NCBI RefSeq assembly: GCF_000612505.1
Contig: NZ_CP004078.1
Location: forward strand, 4,131,252-4,195,251
Direction of reading: 5' to 3'
DNA length: 64,000 bases
Origin: Paenibacillus sabinae T27
GTDB lineage: Bacteria > Bacillota > Bacilli > Paenibacillales > Paenibacillaceae
Shown here: in pieces, positions 50,930 to 59,513 of the stretch
Position numbering within the stretch: the first letter of the stretch is position 1
Layout of the letters: each line of letters starts with the position of its first letter
The notes under the pieces: generated by a model
Seen by the model: only the letters and a program-made list of their open reading frames with translations
Told to the model about the DNA's origin: nothing
Database searches by the model: none
Made by a program: the position numbers and the translations under genes

Positions 50930-51619
50930 ATGCCTAACCTGATCCGAATTGACAATACCAATTTATTGGAGAAAACGTACGGCATTCTGAAAGAACTGAT
51001 TATCAAGAGAGAATTCCCGCCCGAACACAAGCTTTCCATTCCAGAATTATCCACTCAGCTCGGGGTAAGCCGGACGCCGATCCGCGACGCGCTGGGCCGG
51101 TTGGAGAAGGACGGATTGATCAAGACGGTGCCGAAGGTCGGCACTTTTGTCGTAGGCGTTTCAGCGGAGAACGTGCTCGACATCATGGAAACACGCCTGA
51201 TGATTGAACTTTGGGTCGTGGAGAAGCTGGCGGCGGGAAAAGCCGAGGCCAGTCCAAACATCATCGCCAACATGGAGAAGATTCATGAAACGTCGGTCTA
51301 TATCGTAAACTCGTCGAAGCTGGAGAATTACCACGAAGGAGACTACAACCTTCATTTTCACATGGAATTTCTGAAACTGGGCGGCAACAAGAATATCATG
51401 AATATCTATCAAAACAGTATGAACTACCGCTATCTGGCGATGAAATCGTACCTGATTACGAAAGAAATGGTTCTTCATTCCCTGCAGCAGCACGATCGGA
51501 TTATCCAATCTCTCAAGGAAGGCTCGCATGACGATCTGAGACAAGTGGTGACCGAGCATCTGGAGGATGCGAAAATCCGCCTGTACAAAAATATCAATCT
51601 TAACGGCGGGCTGATCTAA
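50930..51619 (+). CDS. GntR/FadR-family regulator of the sulfolactate operon
   Basis: A 229-residue regulator from ATG 50930, ten bases after AAGGA (an earlier ATG is too close). The winged helix is at about 10-75 (IPELSTQLGVSRTPIRDALGRLEKDGLIKT) and an FCD ligand domain at about 85-220, with the metal-binding residues visible in NLHFHMEFL and QQHDRIIQSL. It is divergent from the transporter-suy-slc operon and has operators on both sides. It probably responds to sulfolactate or an intermediate. Confidence 0.88.
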   Translation: MPNLIRIDNTNLLEKTYGILKELIIKREFPPEHKLSIPELSTQLGVSRTPIRDALGRLEKDGLIKTVPKVGTFVVGVSAENVLDIMETRLMIELWVVEKLAAGKAEASPNIIANMEKIHETSVYIVNSSKLENYHEGDYNLHFHMEFLKLGGNKNIMNIYQNSMNYRYLAMKSYLITKEMVLHSLQQHDRIIQSLKEGSHDDLRQVVTEHLEDAKIRLYKNINLNGGLI

Positions 51620-51945
51620 GCCGGGCATACCGTGGGTCTTTTCACGATCAAGTCTTCAAGGAAAAATACGGTGCTGCGGAGTTGTGCCTACATCTGCTGA
51701 ACCATGAGGTTGGCAAAAAAAGGGCTGTCCCTAAGTCATCTAGGATGACTTTTGGGACAGCCTTGTATTGCGTCCGGGAATGAGAATCCTTTGTTGGCCA
51801 ACTGGCGGATATGAGCGGGAAAAACTCCCTCTAATTCATAAGAAATCGGGTTGTTGAACGGCTTATCTGGAAAAACTCCATCTAATTTACGGGTTCCGCC
51901 CATTCTTTCGATGAAACGCCCCAATTAGCTGGAGGTTTGGACCTC
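51620..51945. other. intergenic segment between gntR and the IS element
   Basis: There is no supported gene. A hairpin lies at 51722-51762 (GGCTGTCCC/GGGACAGCC with AAGTCATC/GATGACTT), followed by seven T on the minus strand. Two imperfect copies of a GGAAAAACTCC(A/C)TCTAATT string lie at about 51819 and 51869. On the minus strand a 62-residue frame (KLDGVFPDKPFNNPISYELE) covers them but lacks a good start site. Confidence 0.4.
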
Positions 51946-51966
51946 TGTCAAGAAAGTGGACACCCT

Positions 51967-52827
51967 TTAGCTTGCTTTTCTCTTATTGAACCGAGCAGCA
52001 AAGCGAATCGGTGACAGGTACCCTAGTGCACCATGGATTCGTTTGCGGTTATAAAAAAACTCAATGTATCGGTAGATCTCATCGTAGGCCTGCTGTTTCG
52101 TTCTAAATCGCTTGCAGTAAATGAGCTCCTTTTTCAGGATGCTATGGAAAGATTCCATGCAAGCATTATCGTAGCAGTTTCCTTTGCGGCTCATGCTGGT
52201 GATCATACGGTAAGTCTTGAGCTGTTTTCGGTAATCTTCGGACGCGTACTGGCTTCCTCGATCCGAATGGTGGATCAGTCCTTTTTTAGGTCTCTTGGCA
52301 AGGTGGGCATCCTTTAGGGCGCCCAGGACGAGATCGGTGTTCATCCGGTCGCTCAGACGCCAGCCTACGATCTCACGGGTGCATAAGTCCAGCACACTGG
52401 CTAGATACAGGCGGCCTTCCCGGCATGGAATATACGTAATGTCGGCTACCCATACTTTATTGGGTTTCTCCACGTGAAACTGCTGGTTCAGGAGGTTTGG
52501 AGCGATCGGCAAATCATGATTGGAGTCGGTGGTTTGAACCTTGAAGGTACGGCTGACACAGGCACGGAATCCGAGTTCTTGCATGTATAGGCCGACGGTA
52601 CGTTCGGTGACGGTTTCGCCTTCCTGGCGCAAAAGATGTGCAATCTTGGGCGCACCATAACGCTGCTGTGAATCGTTGAAATGATACGTGATCCGCTTTA
52701 ACAGCCGCACCTTGCGCCGCACTCGCTCGCTGGGTTTTCGGCTGCGCCAGGTGTAGTAGCCGCTCCGGGAGACACCTAGTGCTTTGCACATCTTCTCCAA
52801 AGGGAACTCGGAGCGATGATCTTCCAC
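51967..52827 (-). CDS. IS3-family transposase OrfB (integrase core)
   Basis: A 286-residue DDE transposase, here bounded from GTG 52827. The rve core has Asp in KVWVADITYIP, Asp in LIHHSDRGSQYASEDY and Glu in YDNACMESFHSILKKE. HRSEFPLEKMCKALGVSRSGYYTW is the IS150-type N-terminus. In vivo it is probably made as an OrfAB fusion by -1 frameshifting at the A7G run in orfA; the frame continues upstream (SSAHLQQTKELRFQFVEDHR) to that point. Confidence 0.93.
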   Translation of the reverse strand: MEDHRSEFPLEKMCKALGVSRSGYYTWRSRKPSERVRRKVRLLKRITYHFNDSQQRYGAPKIAHLLRQEGETVTERTVGLYMQELGFRACVSRTFKVQTTDSNHDLPIAPNLLNQQFHVEKPNKVWVADITYIPCREGRLYLASVLDLCTREIVGWRLSDRMNTDLVLGALKDAHLAKRPKKGLIHHSDRGSQYASEDYRKQLKTYRMITSMSRKGNCYDNACMESFHSILKKELIYCKRFRTKQQAYDEIYRYIEFFYNRKRIHGALGYLSPIRFAARFNKRKAS

Positions 52828-52838
52828 AAACTGAAATC

Positions 52839-53156
52839 TCAGTTCTTTGGTTTGCTGAAGATGTGCACTGCTTTTTTTACGATGGCCAGTTCCTCCTCCG
52901 CATCGGCAGCACGTTGCTGGCTTTCGTGAAGTTCACGTTCTTTTTCTTTCAGCAGCTGCTCCAGTTCGCGGACTCGATCCAGGCTGGCGATAGGCTCGTT
53001 CTTAAACTCGCGGTATTTCGCCTTCCAGGCATACAGGGTCTTCACAGGAATATTCAGCTCCAGAGCGATGTCCTCTACCGACTTCGTTTGCTCCTGCAGG
53101 TACTTTACCGTTTGTTTCTTGAACTCTTCGTTATACTGTTTCCGTGGTTCACTCAT
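52839..53156 (-). CDS. IS3-family transposase OrfA (helix-turn-helix)
   Basis: A 105-residue DNA-binding protein: QYNEEFKKQTVKYLQEQTKSVEDIALELNIPVKTLYAWKAKY (about 7-48), then a leucine-rich coiled coil (LEQLLKEKERELHESQQRAADAEEELAIV). Near its end, codons GTA AAA AAA GCA form an AAAAAAAG slippery string in the right place for the -1 frameshift of IS150-group elements. GGAGGTG precedes ATG 53156. Confidence 0.93.
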   Translation of the reverse strand: MSEPRKQYNEEFKKQTVKYLQEQTKSVEDIALELNIPVKTLYAWKAKYREFKNEPIASLDRVRELEQLLKEKERELHESQQRAADAEEELAIVKKAVHIFSKPKN

Positions 53157-53222
53157 GTGAACACCTCCTTAGATAACTCTATTATCTTTTTCTCTTAACG
53201 AGGTGTCCACTTTTTATACTAG

Positions 53223-53491
53223 CTCTAGTTTTCCTTATAATTCGGATATCAGCCTGTTATTCAGTGAGTTTAATGGAGGAATTCCGCTTAGCTGTCTCTT
53301 TAGGCAGCCAGTAAGGGGGATGGCTCCCGACTGGGACGTCAAAAGGGGCGATCCATAAGCCATTTGCGATGACTATTGCACAGCCCCTCTTTCGTAGAGT
53401 TGTGAAGCGCAAGCGCTTGTTACTAATCGCTGGTAAGGCATCAGAAAAACCTCTTGCTACCATGGCATGAGACCCACGGCTTCAGGCGATG
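53223..53491. other. intergenic segment between the IS element and ecsB
   Basis: There is no supported gene. A weak hairpin (GGGGC ... GCCCC, about 53345-53388) resembles the one at 51722-51762 in its GATGACT-rich inner part. A 68-residue minus-strand frame (for example GLWIAPFDVPVGSHPPYWLP) has no ribosome binding site. Confidence 0.35.
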
Positions 53492-54709
53492 CTAGAGATC
53501 GTCGTCTTCGGCCCTCCGCATATTCTTCCCCAGGCGGGCGCGGAGAATCAGAACGAGCGCCGCGCCAGCGGCCAGCGCCCCGAGCGCCCTGGGGAGCGTG
53601 CCGCTTCCGGCAGCCAGCGGAAGCCACAGCGCAAGCGCGAAGGCCAAATGCGCGCGGAACACAAAGGAGATGGTGCTGCGGCTCCGGCTGTTCTCCGGCA
53701 GCGGATAGACCGTCAGCCAGAAGGATTCGCCGTGCAGCTTCGCCAGGGCGGAGAGCTGGACGCCGATGATGAACAGGAAGAACAGATAAATCCCCGCGCT
53801 CACAAGGCTGCCGCGGTTCCACCACTCCAGCGCCAGCGCCAATAGTCCAAGGCGCAGCACAATCCCCAGGATATCGCCGCGGGCAAAGCTTTTGGTCAGC
53901 AGATAGCGGTAGGCGCTGTCCCGCCGCCACGGAAGCCCCGCCCCCCAGCGGGAGAGCCACCGCCGGGGATAGACACGCTGCTGGCGTCCGGGAACTTCGA
54001 CGAACCATCCGAGCAGCATTAACGCCCGGCCGCTTTGCGCCTTCTCCAGGGCGATCAGCCGCTCCCAGGGAACGGCGTGCCGGGCGGGCACGGCCAACGC
54101 TGACAGGTAAGCCGCCGCCAGCAGCAGCGAGAAACCCAGCCCTTTATGGAAAGGCTGCCACAGCCAGGCGGCGATGATCAGGCCGCCCACCGCCCAGCGC
54201 AGCAGCCGGTACCCGGCGGACGCGGCGGGGGAGAGCATCTTGAGCTCCCGCCAGCAGCCGTAGGCGGAGAGAAGCTTGACGCCAAGCAGCAGCGCGGCGG
54301 TGACGAGCAAAGCCTTCGGCGATTCCTCCGTCCGTATGTATAAAGGCCACAAAATGAGGAGCGCGAGAAGCAGCCGGAGGCTTTTCCACACCGTTCCCCT
54401 GGTCCATGCCGGGGCGAAATACTCGTGCATCCGGTGCTCCTGCGGCAGCAGAAAGACGGCGTCCGCGGGCTGCAAATAGGTGCGGAAGCCGCTATGAACC
54501 GCTGCCGGCAGCAGCACCGCCATCATGATCCAGCGGATCGGCAGACCGGATGGAATATCCCTGAGCACCGAGGTGTACCAGGCCGAAAACGCGATCAGGA
54601 TGAACATCAGCACAACCGCCACGCCGCTCTGGATAATATAGCCCGCATAGGAAAGAAGCTTGCCGGCCGCCCGGCTGCGCCGCTGCCCCTGCAGCTCTCT
54701 GAGATCCAT
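53492..54709 (-). CDS. ecsB: EcsB-type ABC transporter permease
   Basis: A 405-residue membrane protein with about nine helices; GLPIRWIMMAVLLPAAVHSG, YLQPADAVFLLPQEHRMHEYF and YRYLLTKSFARGDILGIVLRLG are the best EcsB-like segments. It starts one base after the ecsA stop. EcsAB in Bacillales influences protein secretion, sporulation and intramembrane proteolysis, possibly by exporting peptides. It ends the helicase-ecsA-ecsB operon. Confidence 0.85.
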   Translation of the reverse strand: MDLRELQGQRRSRAAGKLLSYAGYIIQSGVAVVLMFILIAFSAWYTSVLRDIPSGLPIRWIMMAVLLPAAVHSGFRTYLQPADAVFLLPQEHRMHEYFAPAWTRGTVWKSLRLLLALLILWPLYIRTEESPKALLVTAALLLGVKLLSAYGCWRELKMLSPAASAGYRLLRWAVGGLIIAAWLWQPFHKGLGFSLLLAAAYLSALAVPARHAVPWERLIALEKAQSGRALMLLGWFVEVPGRQQRVYPRRWLSRWGAGLPWRRDSAYRYLLTKSFARGDILGIVLRLGLLALALEWWNRGSLVSAGIYLFFLFIIGVQLSALAKLHGESFWLTVYPLPENSRSRSTISFVFRAHLAFALALWLPLAAGSGTLPRALGALAAGAALVLILRARLGKNMRRAEDDDL

Positions 54710-54710
54710 G

Positions 54711-55457
54711 CTACTTCCCTCCCTGGACCAGCTCGTAGAACAGCTGCTCCAGCGGCAGGCCCGGCTTGCCTGCGGCAGCCCCTATTTCGGCCAAGCCGCC
54801 CTCGGCGATAACCTTGCCCTGATGCAGCACGATGAAGCGGTCGCAGTAGTTCTCGATCGTGGAAAGGATGTGGGAGCTGAGCAGAATGGAAGACCCCGAC
54901 TGCTTGATCTCCAGCATGAAGTCCAGCAGCGAGCGGATGCCGAGCGGATCGAGGCCAAGAAAGGGCTCGTCGATGACATAGAGCGCCGGACTTGCAACAA
55001 AAGCGCACATAATCATCACCTTCTGCTTCATCCCTTTGGACAGATGGCCGGAGAGGCTATCCATCTTATCCTCCATCCGGAACAGCTCCGCCAGGCGGCG
55101 GCTGCGCGCCTCGTAATCGGCGCGGCTGACGCCGTAAGCCCTGGCCGTAAATTCCACATGCTCGCGCACGGTCATTTCTTCATACAAGAGCGGCGACTCG
55201 GGCACAAACGAAAGCGCGCTGTGATACCCTTCCGAATCGCCCTCCCGCGTTCGGCCCTGAACGGCGATTCGGCCTTTATGCGGCGTCATCAGTCCGAGAA
55301 TATGCTTCATGGTGGTGCTCTTGCCCGCTCCGTTCAGGCCGATCAGCCCGACCATCTCCCCCGGCTGCACATTCAGGGAAATATCGTGCAGCACAGGCTT
55401 GTTCAGGCTGTACCCTCCGGTCAGGCCCGCAATCTCCAGCACGGGAGCCGCACTCAT
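54711..55457 (-). CDS. ecsA: EcsA-type ABC transporter ATPase
   Basis: A 248-residue ATPase with Walker A GLNGAGKSTT (about 40-49), signature LSGHLSKGMKQKV (about 138), Walker B LYVIDEPFLGLDPLG and the switch His in LSSHIL. It energises EcsB. Its start overlaps the helicase stop (ATGA), so the two genes are translationally coupled. Confidence 0.9.
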   Translation of the reverse strand: MSAAPVLEIAGLTGGYSLNKPVLHDISLNVQPGEMVGLIGLNGAGKSTTMKHILGLMTPHKGRIAVQGRTREGDSEGYHSALSFVPESPLLYEEMTVREHVEFTARAYGVSRADYEARSRRLAELFRMEDKMDSLSGHLSKGMKQKVMIMCAFVASPALYVIDEPFLGLDPLGIRSLLDFMLEIKQSGSSILLSSHILSTIENYCDRFIVLHQGKVIAEGGLAEIGAAAGKPGLPLEQLFYELVQGGK

Positions 55458-56926
55458 TGCCCGTCACCTCCGGACCGTTTGTCCTTCAGCCACTTAGGCG
55501 CTCCCTTGTTCTTGCTCTTGCGGTCCCGCTCCGTGTGGCGGGCCTTGCCCGCCGGAGCGGACGCCTTGGCTCCGCTCCGCCCGGAGCCCGCCGCTGCGCG
55601 GCTTGCCGCGGGGCGCGCCCCGCTGGCGCGCGGCTCCCCGTGACGCCCGACGCTGGCGTCACGGCCCTGCCCGCGCCCGGCCGCGCCGCCCGCTTCCGGC
55701 GCGGCGTGCGGGCGGATGCCGGCGGTCCGCACCGCCGGCTGGCCGCTGCGCGGCTTGTCGCGGCGCGGGCCTGCGCCGCCGCGCATTTCTTCCGGCGGCA
55801 GAATTTGGCCGCCGTACAGCGCGCGTTCGCTTAGCGGGATGCCGAGCTCGCGCGCGAACTTGCGCATAATGAACGTCTGCTGCGGCGTGACGATCGACAG
55901 CGACAGGCCGCTGCGGCCCATCCGTCCCGTCCGTCCCGACCGGTGCACGTAGTGCTCTGCGTCGAACGCGGGATCGAAGCTGACGACAAGCGGCAGATTC
56001 TCGATGTCCAGCCCGCGCGCCGCCACGTCGCTCGCCACGAGCACGCGGAATTTCCCTTCCCGGAAGCGGCCCAGCACCGTGCTGCGCGTCACTTTGTCAG
56101 CGTCGCCGTAGAGCGCCGCCGCCGTCAGTCCGAGGTGATTCAGCTTCGCCTCCACCTCCGCAATCGTCTCGGGCGTGTTGGCGAAGACGATCGCCCGGTC
56201 CGGGTTGTAATAGCGCAGCACCCGCCGCAGCGTATCGACCTTGTCCCGCTCCTCCACGGCGATATACAGATGCTCCAGCCCGCGCGCCGCCTTGGTCTCG
56301 GGATCAATGCCGACCTCGGCCGGATCGTTCATGGCCTTCGAAGCCAAGGCCCGCGTCTCCGGTCCGATGGTCGCCGACAGCATGACGAGCTGGCGGCTGC
56401 GCAGCGCGCTCGCGATGATCTTCTCCAGCTCGCCCGCGCCCCCGAGCTGGAACATTTGGTCCGCCTCGTCAATGACGATGGTGGCGACCTCGTGCATCTT
56501 CAGCTTGCGTACCGCGATCAGCTCGCGCACGCGTCCCGGAGTGCCGACCACGAGCTGCGGATGCTCGCGCAGCTTCTCGATCTGGCGTCCGACCGCCGCT
56601 CCGCCGATCAGTCCGAGCGTGCGGATGCCGCGCCCCTCGCCGTAGCGCTCCGCTTCGCGCACAATCTGCATCGCAAGCTCCTGGGTCGGGGCCAGCACCA
56701 GCTTCTGAACCGCCCTGCGCTGCGGATCGATTCCTTGCAGGAGGGGCAGCAGGTAGGCCAGCGTTTTGCCTGTCCCGGTCTGGGAAGCGGCGATCACGTC
56801 CCTTCCTTCCAGCAGCAGCGGAATGGTCTCCGCCTGAACCGGAGAGGGGGAGGTTATGCCGAATTCCGACAATCGGGCTTCAAGGTCTTCCTGGATGCCG
56901 ATAGCCGCAAAAGAAGCTTTAGTCAT
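55454..56926 (-). CDS. DEAD-box RNA helicase with basic C-terminal tail
   Basis: About 490 residues from ATG 56926 (two earlier in-frame Mets, at 56938 and 56992, have poorer sites). Motifs: Q-motif FGITSPSPVQAETIP, I ASQTGTGKT, Ia PTQELAMQ, Ib GTPGR, II VIDEADQMF, III SAT, V ARGLDIENL and VI HRSGRTGRMGR. From about residue 375 the tail is Arg/Gly/Ala-rich and very GC-rich, typical of RNA-binding tails on bacterial DEAD proteins. It unwinds short RNA duplexes in ribosome assembly or mRNA decay. Confidence 0.9.
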   Translation of the reverse strand: MTKASFAAIGIQEDLEARLSEFGITSPSPVQAETIPLLLEGRDVIAASQTGTGKTLAYLLPLLQGIDPQRRAVQKLVLAPTQELAMQIVREAERYGEGRGIRTLGLIGGAAVGRQIEKLREHPQLVVGTPGRVRELIAVRKLKMHEVATIVIDEADQMFQLGGAGELEKIIASALRSRQLVMLSATIGPETRALASKAMNDPAEVGIDPETKAARGLEHLYIAVEERDKVDTLRRVLRYYNPDRAIVFANTPETIAEVEAKLNHLGLTAAALYGDADKVTRSTVLGRFREGKFRVLVASDVAARGLDIENLPLVVSFDPAFDAEHYVHRSGRTGRMGRSGLSLSIVTPQQTFIMRKFARELGIPLSERALYGGQILPPEEMRGGAGPRRDKPRSGQPAVRTAGIRPHAAPEAGGAAGRGQGRDASVGRHGEPRASGARPAASRAAAGSGRSGAKASAPAGKARHTERDRKSKNKGAPKWLKDKRSGGDGQ

Positions 56927-57022
56927 AGGGAAATTCATCCTTTTCGCTTTATTGTATTCCTTCATTATATGCCAAAAAGGCCTGTCCACCAAATGGAAGG
57001 CCCCTCTGTGCTTCTCACTATA

Positions 57023-57799
57023 TTATTTCCGATTGAGCATTTTGTATGTCAGCTTGTCCGCCAGCCGGGGGAACAGCCCGTACAAGCGAATACCGGCAGC
57101 CGCCAGCCGCGGCAAATCCAGCTCTTCCTTGTCCTTCTCGATAAGCTTCACGATTCGTTCGGCGACATACTGGGGAGTCATCATGAAGCCGCCCACATTC
57201 TTGATGTAATCTCCCGAGGGATCGGCCAGTTTGAAAAATTCAGTCTCAATCGGTCCCGGATTGACCGCCGACACGGTGATGCCGCTGTAGCGCAGCTCCT
57301 GCCGCAAGGCGTTGGTGAAGCCGAGAACGGCATGCTTCGAGGCGGTATAGGCCGCCGACCTTGCGGTGCCGATCTTGCCGGCCATCGAGGCCACATTGAC
57401 GATCTGCCCCCTTCCCCGCTCCAGCATATGCGGCACAGCCGCCTTGGTGCAGCGGACAACGCCCATATAATTGACATTCATCATTTCGCCGAATTCCTCG
57501 ACCGGCATTTCAATGAAGTCCGCGAATCGGCCGAAGCCCGCATTATTGAGCAGAATATCGATTCTGCCGTATTTTGCTATAATCTTGGCGATCGTCTCTT
57601 CCACTTCGCCGGAATTGCTCACATCGCAGCGGTACAGTCCGTACTCGCCCGTTATTCTTTCCGCCGCAGCCCTTAGCTTGTCCTCCGACCTGGCAAGCAG
57701 CACCGGAATGGCTCCGCGCTGTCCGAGCAGATGCGCCGTAAGGGCGCCGATGCCGCTGGAAGCGCCGGTGATGACCGCGATTTTACCCTTAAGCTCCAT
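57023..57799 (-). CDS. short-chain dehydrogenase/reductase
   Basis: A 258-residue SDR from ATG 57799 (GAGGAT six bases upstream; the frame is open 12 codons further). TGASSGIGALTAHLL is the cofactor loop, NNAGFG is conserved, and the catalytic Ser, Tyr and Lys are in NVASMAGKIGTARSAAYTASKHAVLGF. LARSED suggests NADP(H). It resembles B. subtilis YqjQ. The substrate is unknown; it is monocistronic. Confidence 0.88.
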   Translation of the reverse strand: MELKGKIAVITGASSGIGALTAHLLGQRGAIPVLLARSEDKLRAAAERITGEYGLYRCDVSNSGEVEETIAKIIAKYGRIDILLNNAGFGRFADFIEMPVEEFGEMMNVNYMGVVRCTKAAVPHMLERGRGQIVNVASMAGKIGTARSAAYTASKHAVLGFTNALRQELRYSGITVSAVNPGPIETEFFKLADPSGDYIKNVGGFMMTPQYVAERIVKLIEKDKEELDLPRLAAAGIRLYGLFPRLADKLTYKMLNRK

Positions 57800-57851
57800 C
57801 GCCCGATCCTCAGCTCCTATCTTGCCTGATGGCAAATTCTCTCTTACAATT

Positions 57852-58310
57852 CTAAGAGATCATCACCTGAATATCCAGCTCGCCGATTCCGTCCATAACA
57901 AGCGGAATGCTCAGCGCTTTACGGGGCAGGAAGGCTGTCAGATTTTCCGATTTCATAACCTGGGGAGGCGTGATGTCCACCACAACACCCTGGTTGGACA
58001 AAATCGTGCTCGCGTTGCCGCTGATCATGTTGCCGAGCTCCGAAATGGCGCTTTGTCCCATCTCGTCCATCTCCGCAATGGGATAGCCGCCCATCATGGC
58101 CGACACCATCCGCAGCGCCACATGCTCCGCAATCCCAAAGACGATATCACCGCTCATCTGTCCCGTCATCCCGACTTTGATCCATATATGGTTATCGATC
58201 AACTCAATATCTTTGATTCCAAGATTTCCGGTCGACGGCGACACTTGAATCACTTGTTCAATGACGACGCGCGCAGATTCTAAAAACGGATTAATCACTT
58301 CTGCCTTCAT
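57852..58310 (-). CDS. cheX: chemotaxis phosphatase CheX-like protein
   Basis: A 152-residue protein. The phosphatase helix AISELGNMISGNASTILSNQ (about 88-107) carries the conserved Glu and Asn (E-x-x-N) of CheX/CheC proteins, and IDELIDNHIWIKVGMTGQMSGDIV-like strands form the swapped dimer core. It has one helix, as CheX does, not the two of CheC/FliY. It would dephosphorylate CheY-P. No other chemotaxis gene is adjacent. It lies 53 bp upstream of the SDR gene. Confidence 0.87.
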   Translation of the reverse strand: MKAEVINPFLESARVVIEQVIQVSPSTGNLGIKDIELIDNHIWIKVGMTGQMSGDIVFGIAEHVALRMVSAMMGGYPIAEMDEMGQSAISELGNMISGNASTILSNQGVVVDITPPQVMKSENLTAFLPRKALSIPLVMDGIGELDIQVMIS

Positions 58311-58561
58311 AATAGTGCTGTGTCCCCCTTTGCCGGACTTAAGTCATATTCCGAAAGTCCCAATGATCTTGGTATAGTATATCTCATATATCGGCACAAT
58401 TCACCAAAAATTAAGGCTTTGCGCAAGGAAATAAATGCTGGGTGAGCGGTGTCATTGCCCTACCCGGCAGAATCTCCTATAATTTAATTAAATGCCAACA
58501 CTCGGCGTAAACTATATACATAACCGATGAGTCAACAAATGGTTGGCAGGGGAGGTATTCC

Positions 58562-59467
58562 ATGAACATCAGCCAACTGGAGACGCTTATCATGATCTCC
58601 AAAACAATGAGCTTCCGCAAGGCGGGAGAGCTGCTCAATCTGACCCAGCCGGCAGTTTCCGCACAGATCAAGAGCCTTGAGGAAGAGTTCAAAACCCAGC
58701 TGGTGGACCGGAACCAGCCCGTTACGCTGACGGACAAGGGACAGGTATTTCTAACGCATGCAGAGCAGATCGTCAATATCGTCGATGATTTGAAGCTGAG
58801 GCTTGCCGACCTGGATGAAACGCCGCAGGGCCATATCATACTAGGTACAACGACCTCCATCGCGATCCAGATTCTGCCGCGCATTCTATCGTATTTTCAG
58901 GACCAATTTCCTCATATCAAAACATCCATCCAATCCATGTCCTCCACGCAGATCTATCAGCATGTCGAGAACGGCCAGGTCGATGTCGGCATCGGTTACC
59001 TGATCGGAGACAGTCCCGGCATGACCACCTCGGTTCTCTATTATGACACTTTCGAACTCGTCGTGTCTCCGAGGCATCCGCTGGCTTCGAATCCCGGCAG
59101 CGCCCGCGTCGAAGTGCTTGGCCAAACGCCGCTAATTCTGCTCTCGCCCGATACGGTTGGAAGGATGTTCGCGGAAGAGGTCTTTGCCAAGCACGGCATT
59201 CAGACCCATGTCATTATGGAGCTGACCAGCAGCGAAGAAGTAAAACGGATGGTGGAGCTGGATCTGGGAGCGGGTATCATTTCCAAGCAGTCGGTGGCGG
59301 AAGAGGTCCGCGCGGGAACCCTCAAGATCATTCCGATCATGGAGCTGGAGGTCACCCACCCCGTCGGGGTCATCACCAAATCGGGCAAATACGTCAACTC
59401 GGCGATGCGGCAGTTCCTCAGCGATCTGAAAGGGATGCCGGAGACGCAGTTCATCGGTTCGGAGTAG
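58562..59467 (+). CDS. LysR-family transcriptional regulator
   Basis: A 301-residue regulator: N-terminal helix-turn-helix LETLIMISKTMSFRKAGELL, NLTQPAVSAQIKSLEEEF (about 6-45) and a periplasmic-binding-like effector domain (about 90-295, IILGTTTSIAIQILPRILSYF). It starts at ATG 58562 after GGGGAGG. It is followed 46 bp later by the PHP phosphatase gene and is divergent from cheX, and could regulate either. The effector is not evident. Confidence 0.9.
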   Translation: MNISQLETLIMISKTMSFRKAGELLNLTQPAVSAQIKSLEEEFKTQLVDRNQPVTLTDKGQVFLTHAEQIVNIVDDLKLRLADLDETPQGHIILGTTTSIAIQILPRILSYFQDQFPHIKTSIQSMSSTQIYQHVENGQVDVGIGYLIGDSPGMTTSVLYYDTFELVVSPRHPLASNPGSARVEVLGQTPLILLSPDTVGRMFAEEVFAKHGIQTHVIMELTSSEEVKRMVELDLGAGIISKQSVAEEVRAGTLKIIPIMELEVTHPVGVITKSGKYVNSAMRQFLSDLKGMPETQFIGSE

Positions 59468-59513
59468 AACGTCATTTTTTATCACACAAACTGGCCAAGG
59501 AGATGTTCTTTCA

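Larger units (their letters stand above)
51946..53222 (-). mobile_element. IS3-family (IS150 group) insertion sequence
   Basis: About 1.28 kb with two transposase frames. Ends are TGTCAAGAAAGTGGACACC (left) and, in reverse complement on the right, TAGTATAAAAAGTGGACACC; the inner AAAGTGGACACC is identical. No clear target duplication can be fixed (CTC is possible on both sides). Both frames are intact, so it may be active. Confidence 0.88.

Noticed and set aside
51736..51924. A 62-codon minus-strand frame beside the IS element.
   Set aside because: It has no ribosome binding site, ends within a terminator-like hairpin, and is built around a short internal duplication; more likely a non-coding repeat.
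55943..57676. A 577-codon plus-strand frame.
   Set aside because: It crosses the helicase and the SDR gene in antisense. Both minus-strand proteins have complete motif sets.
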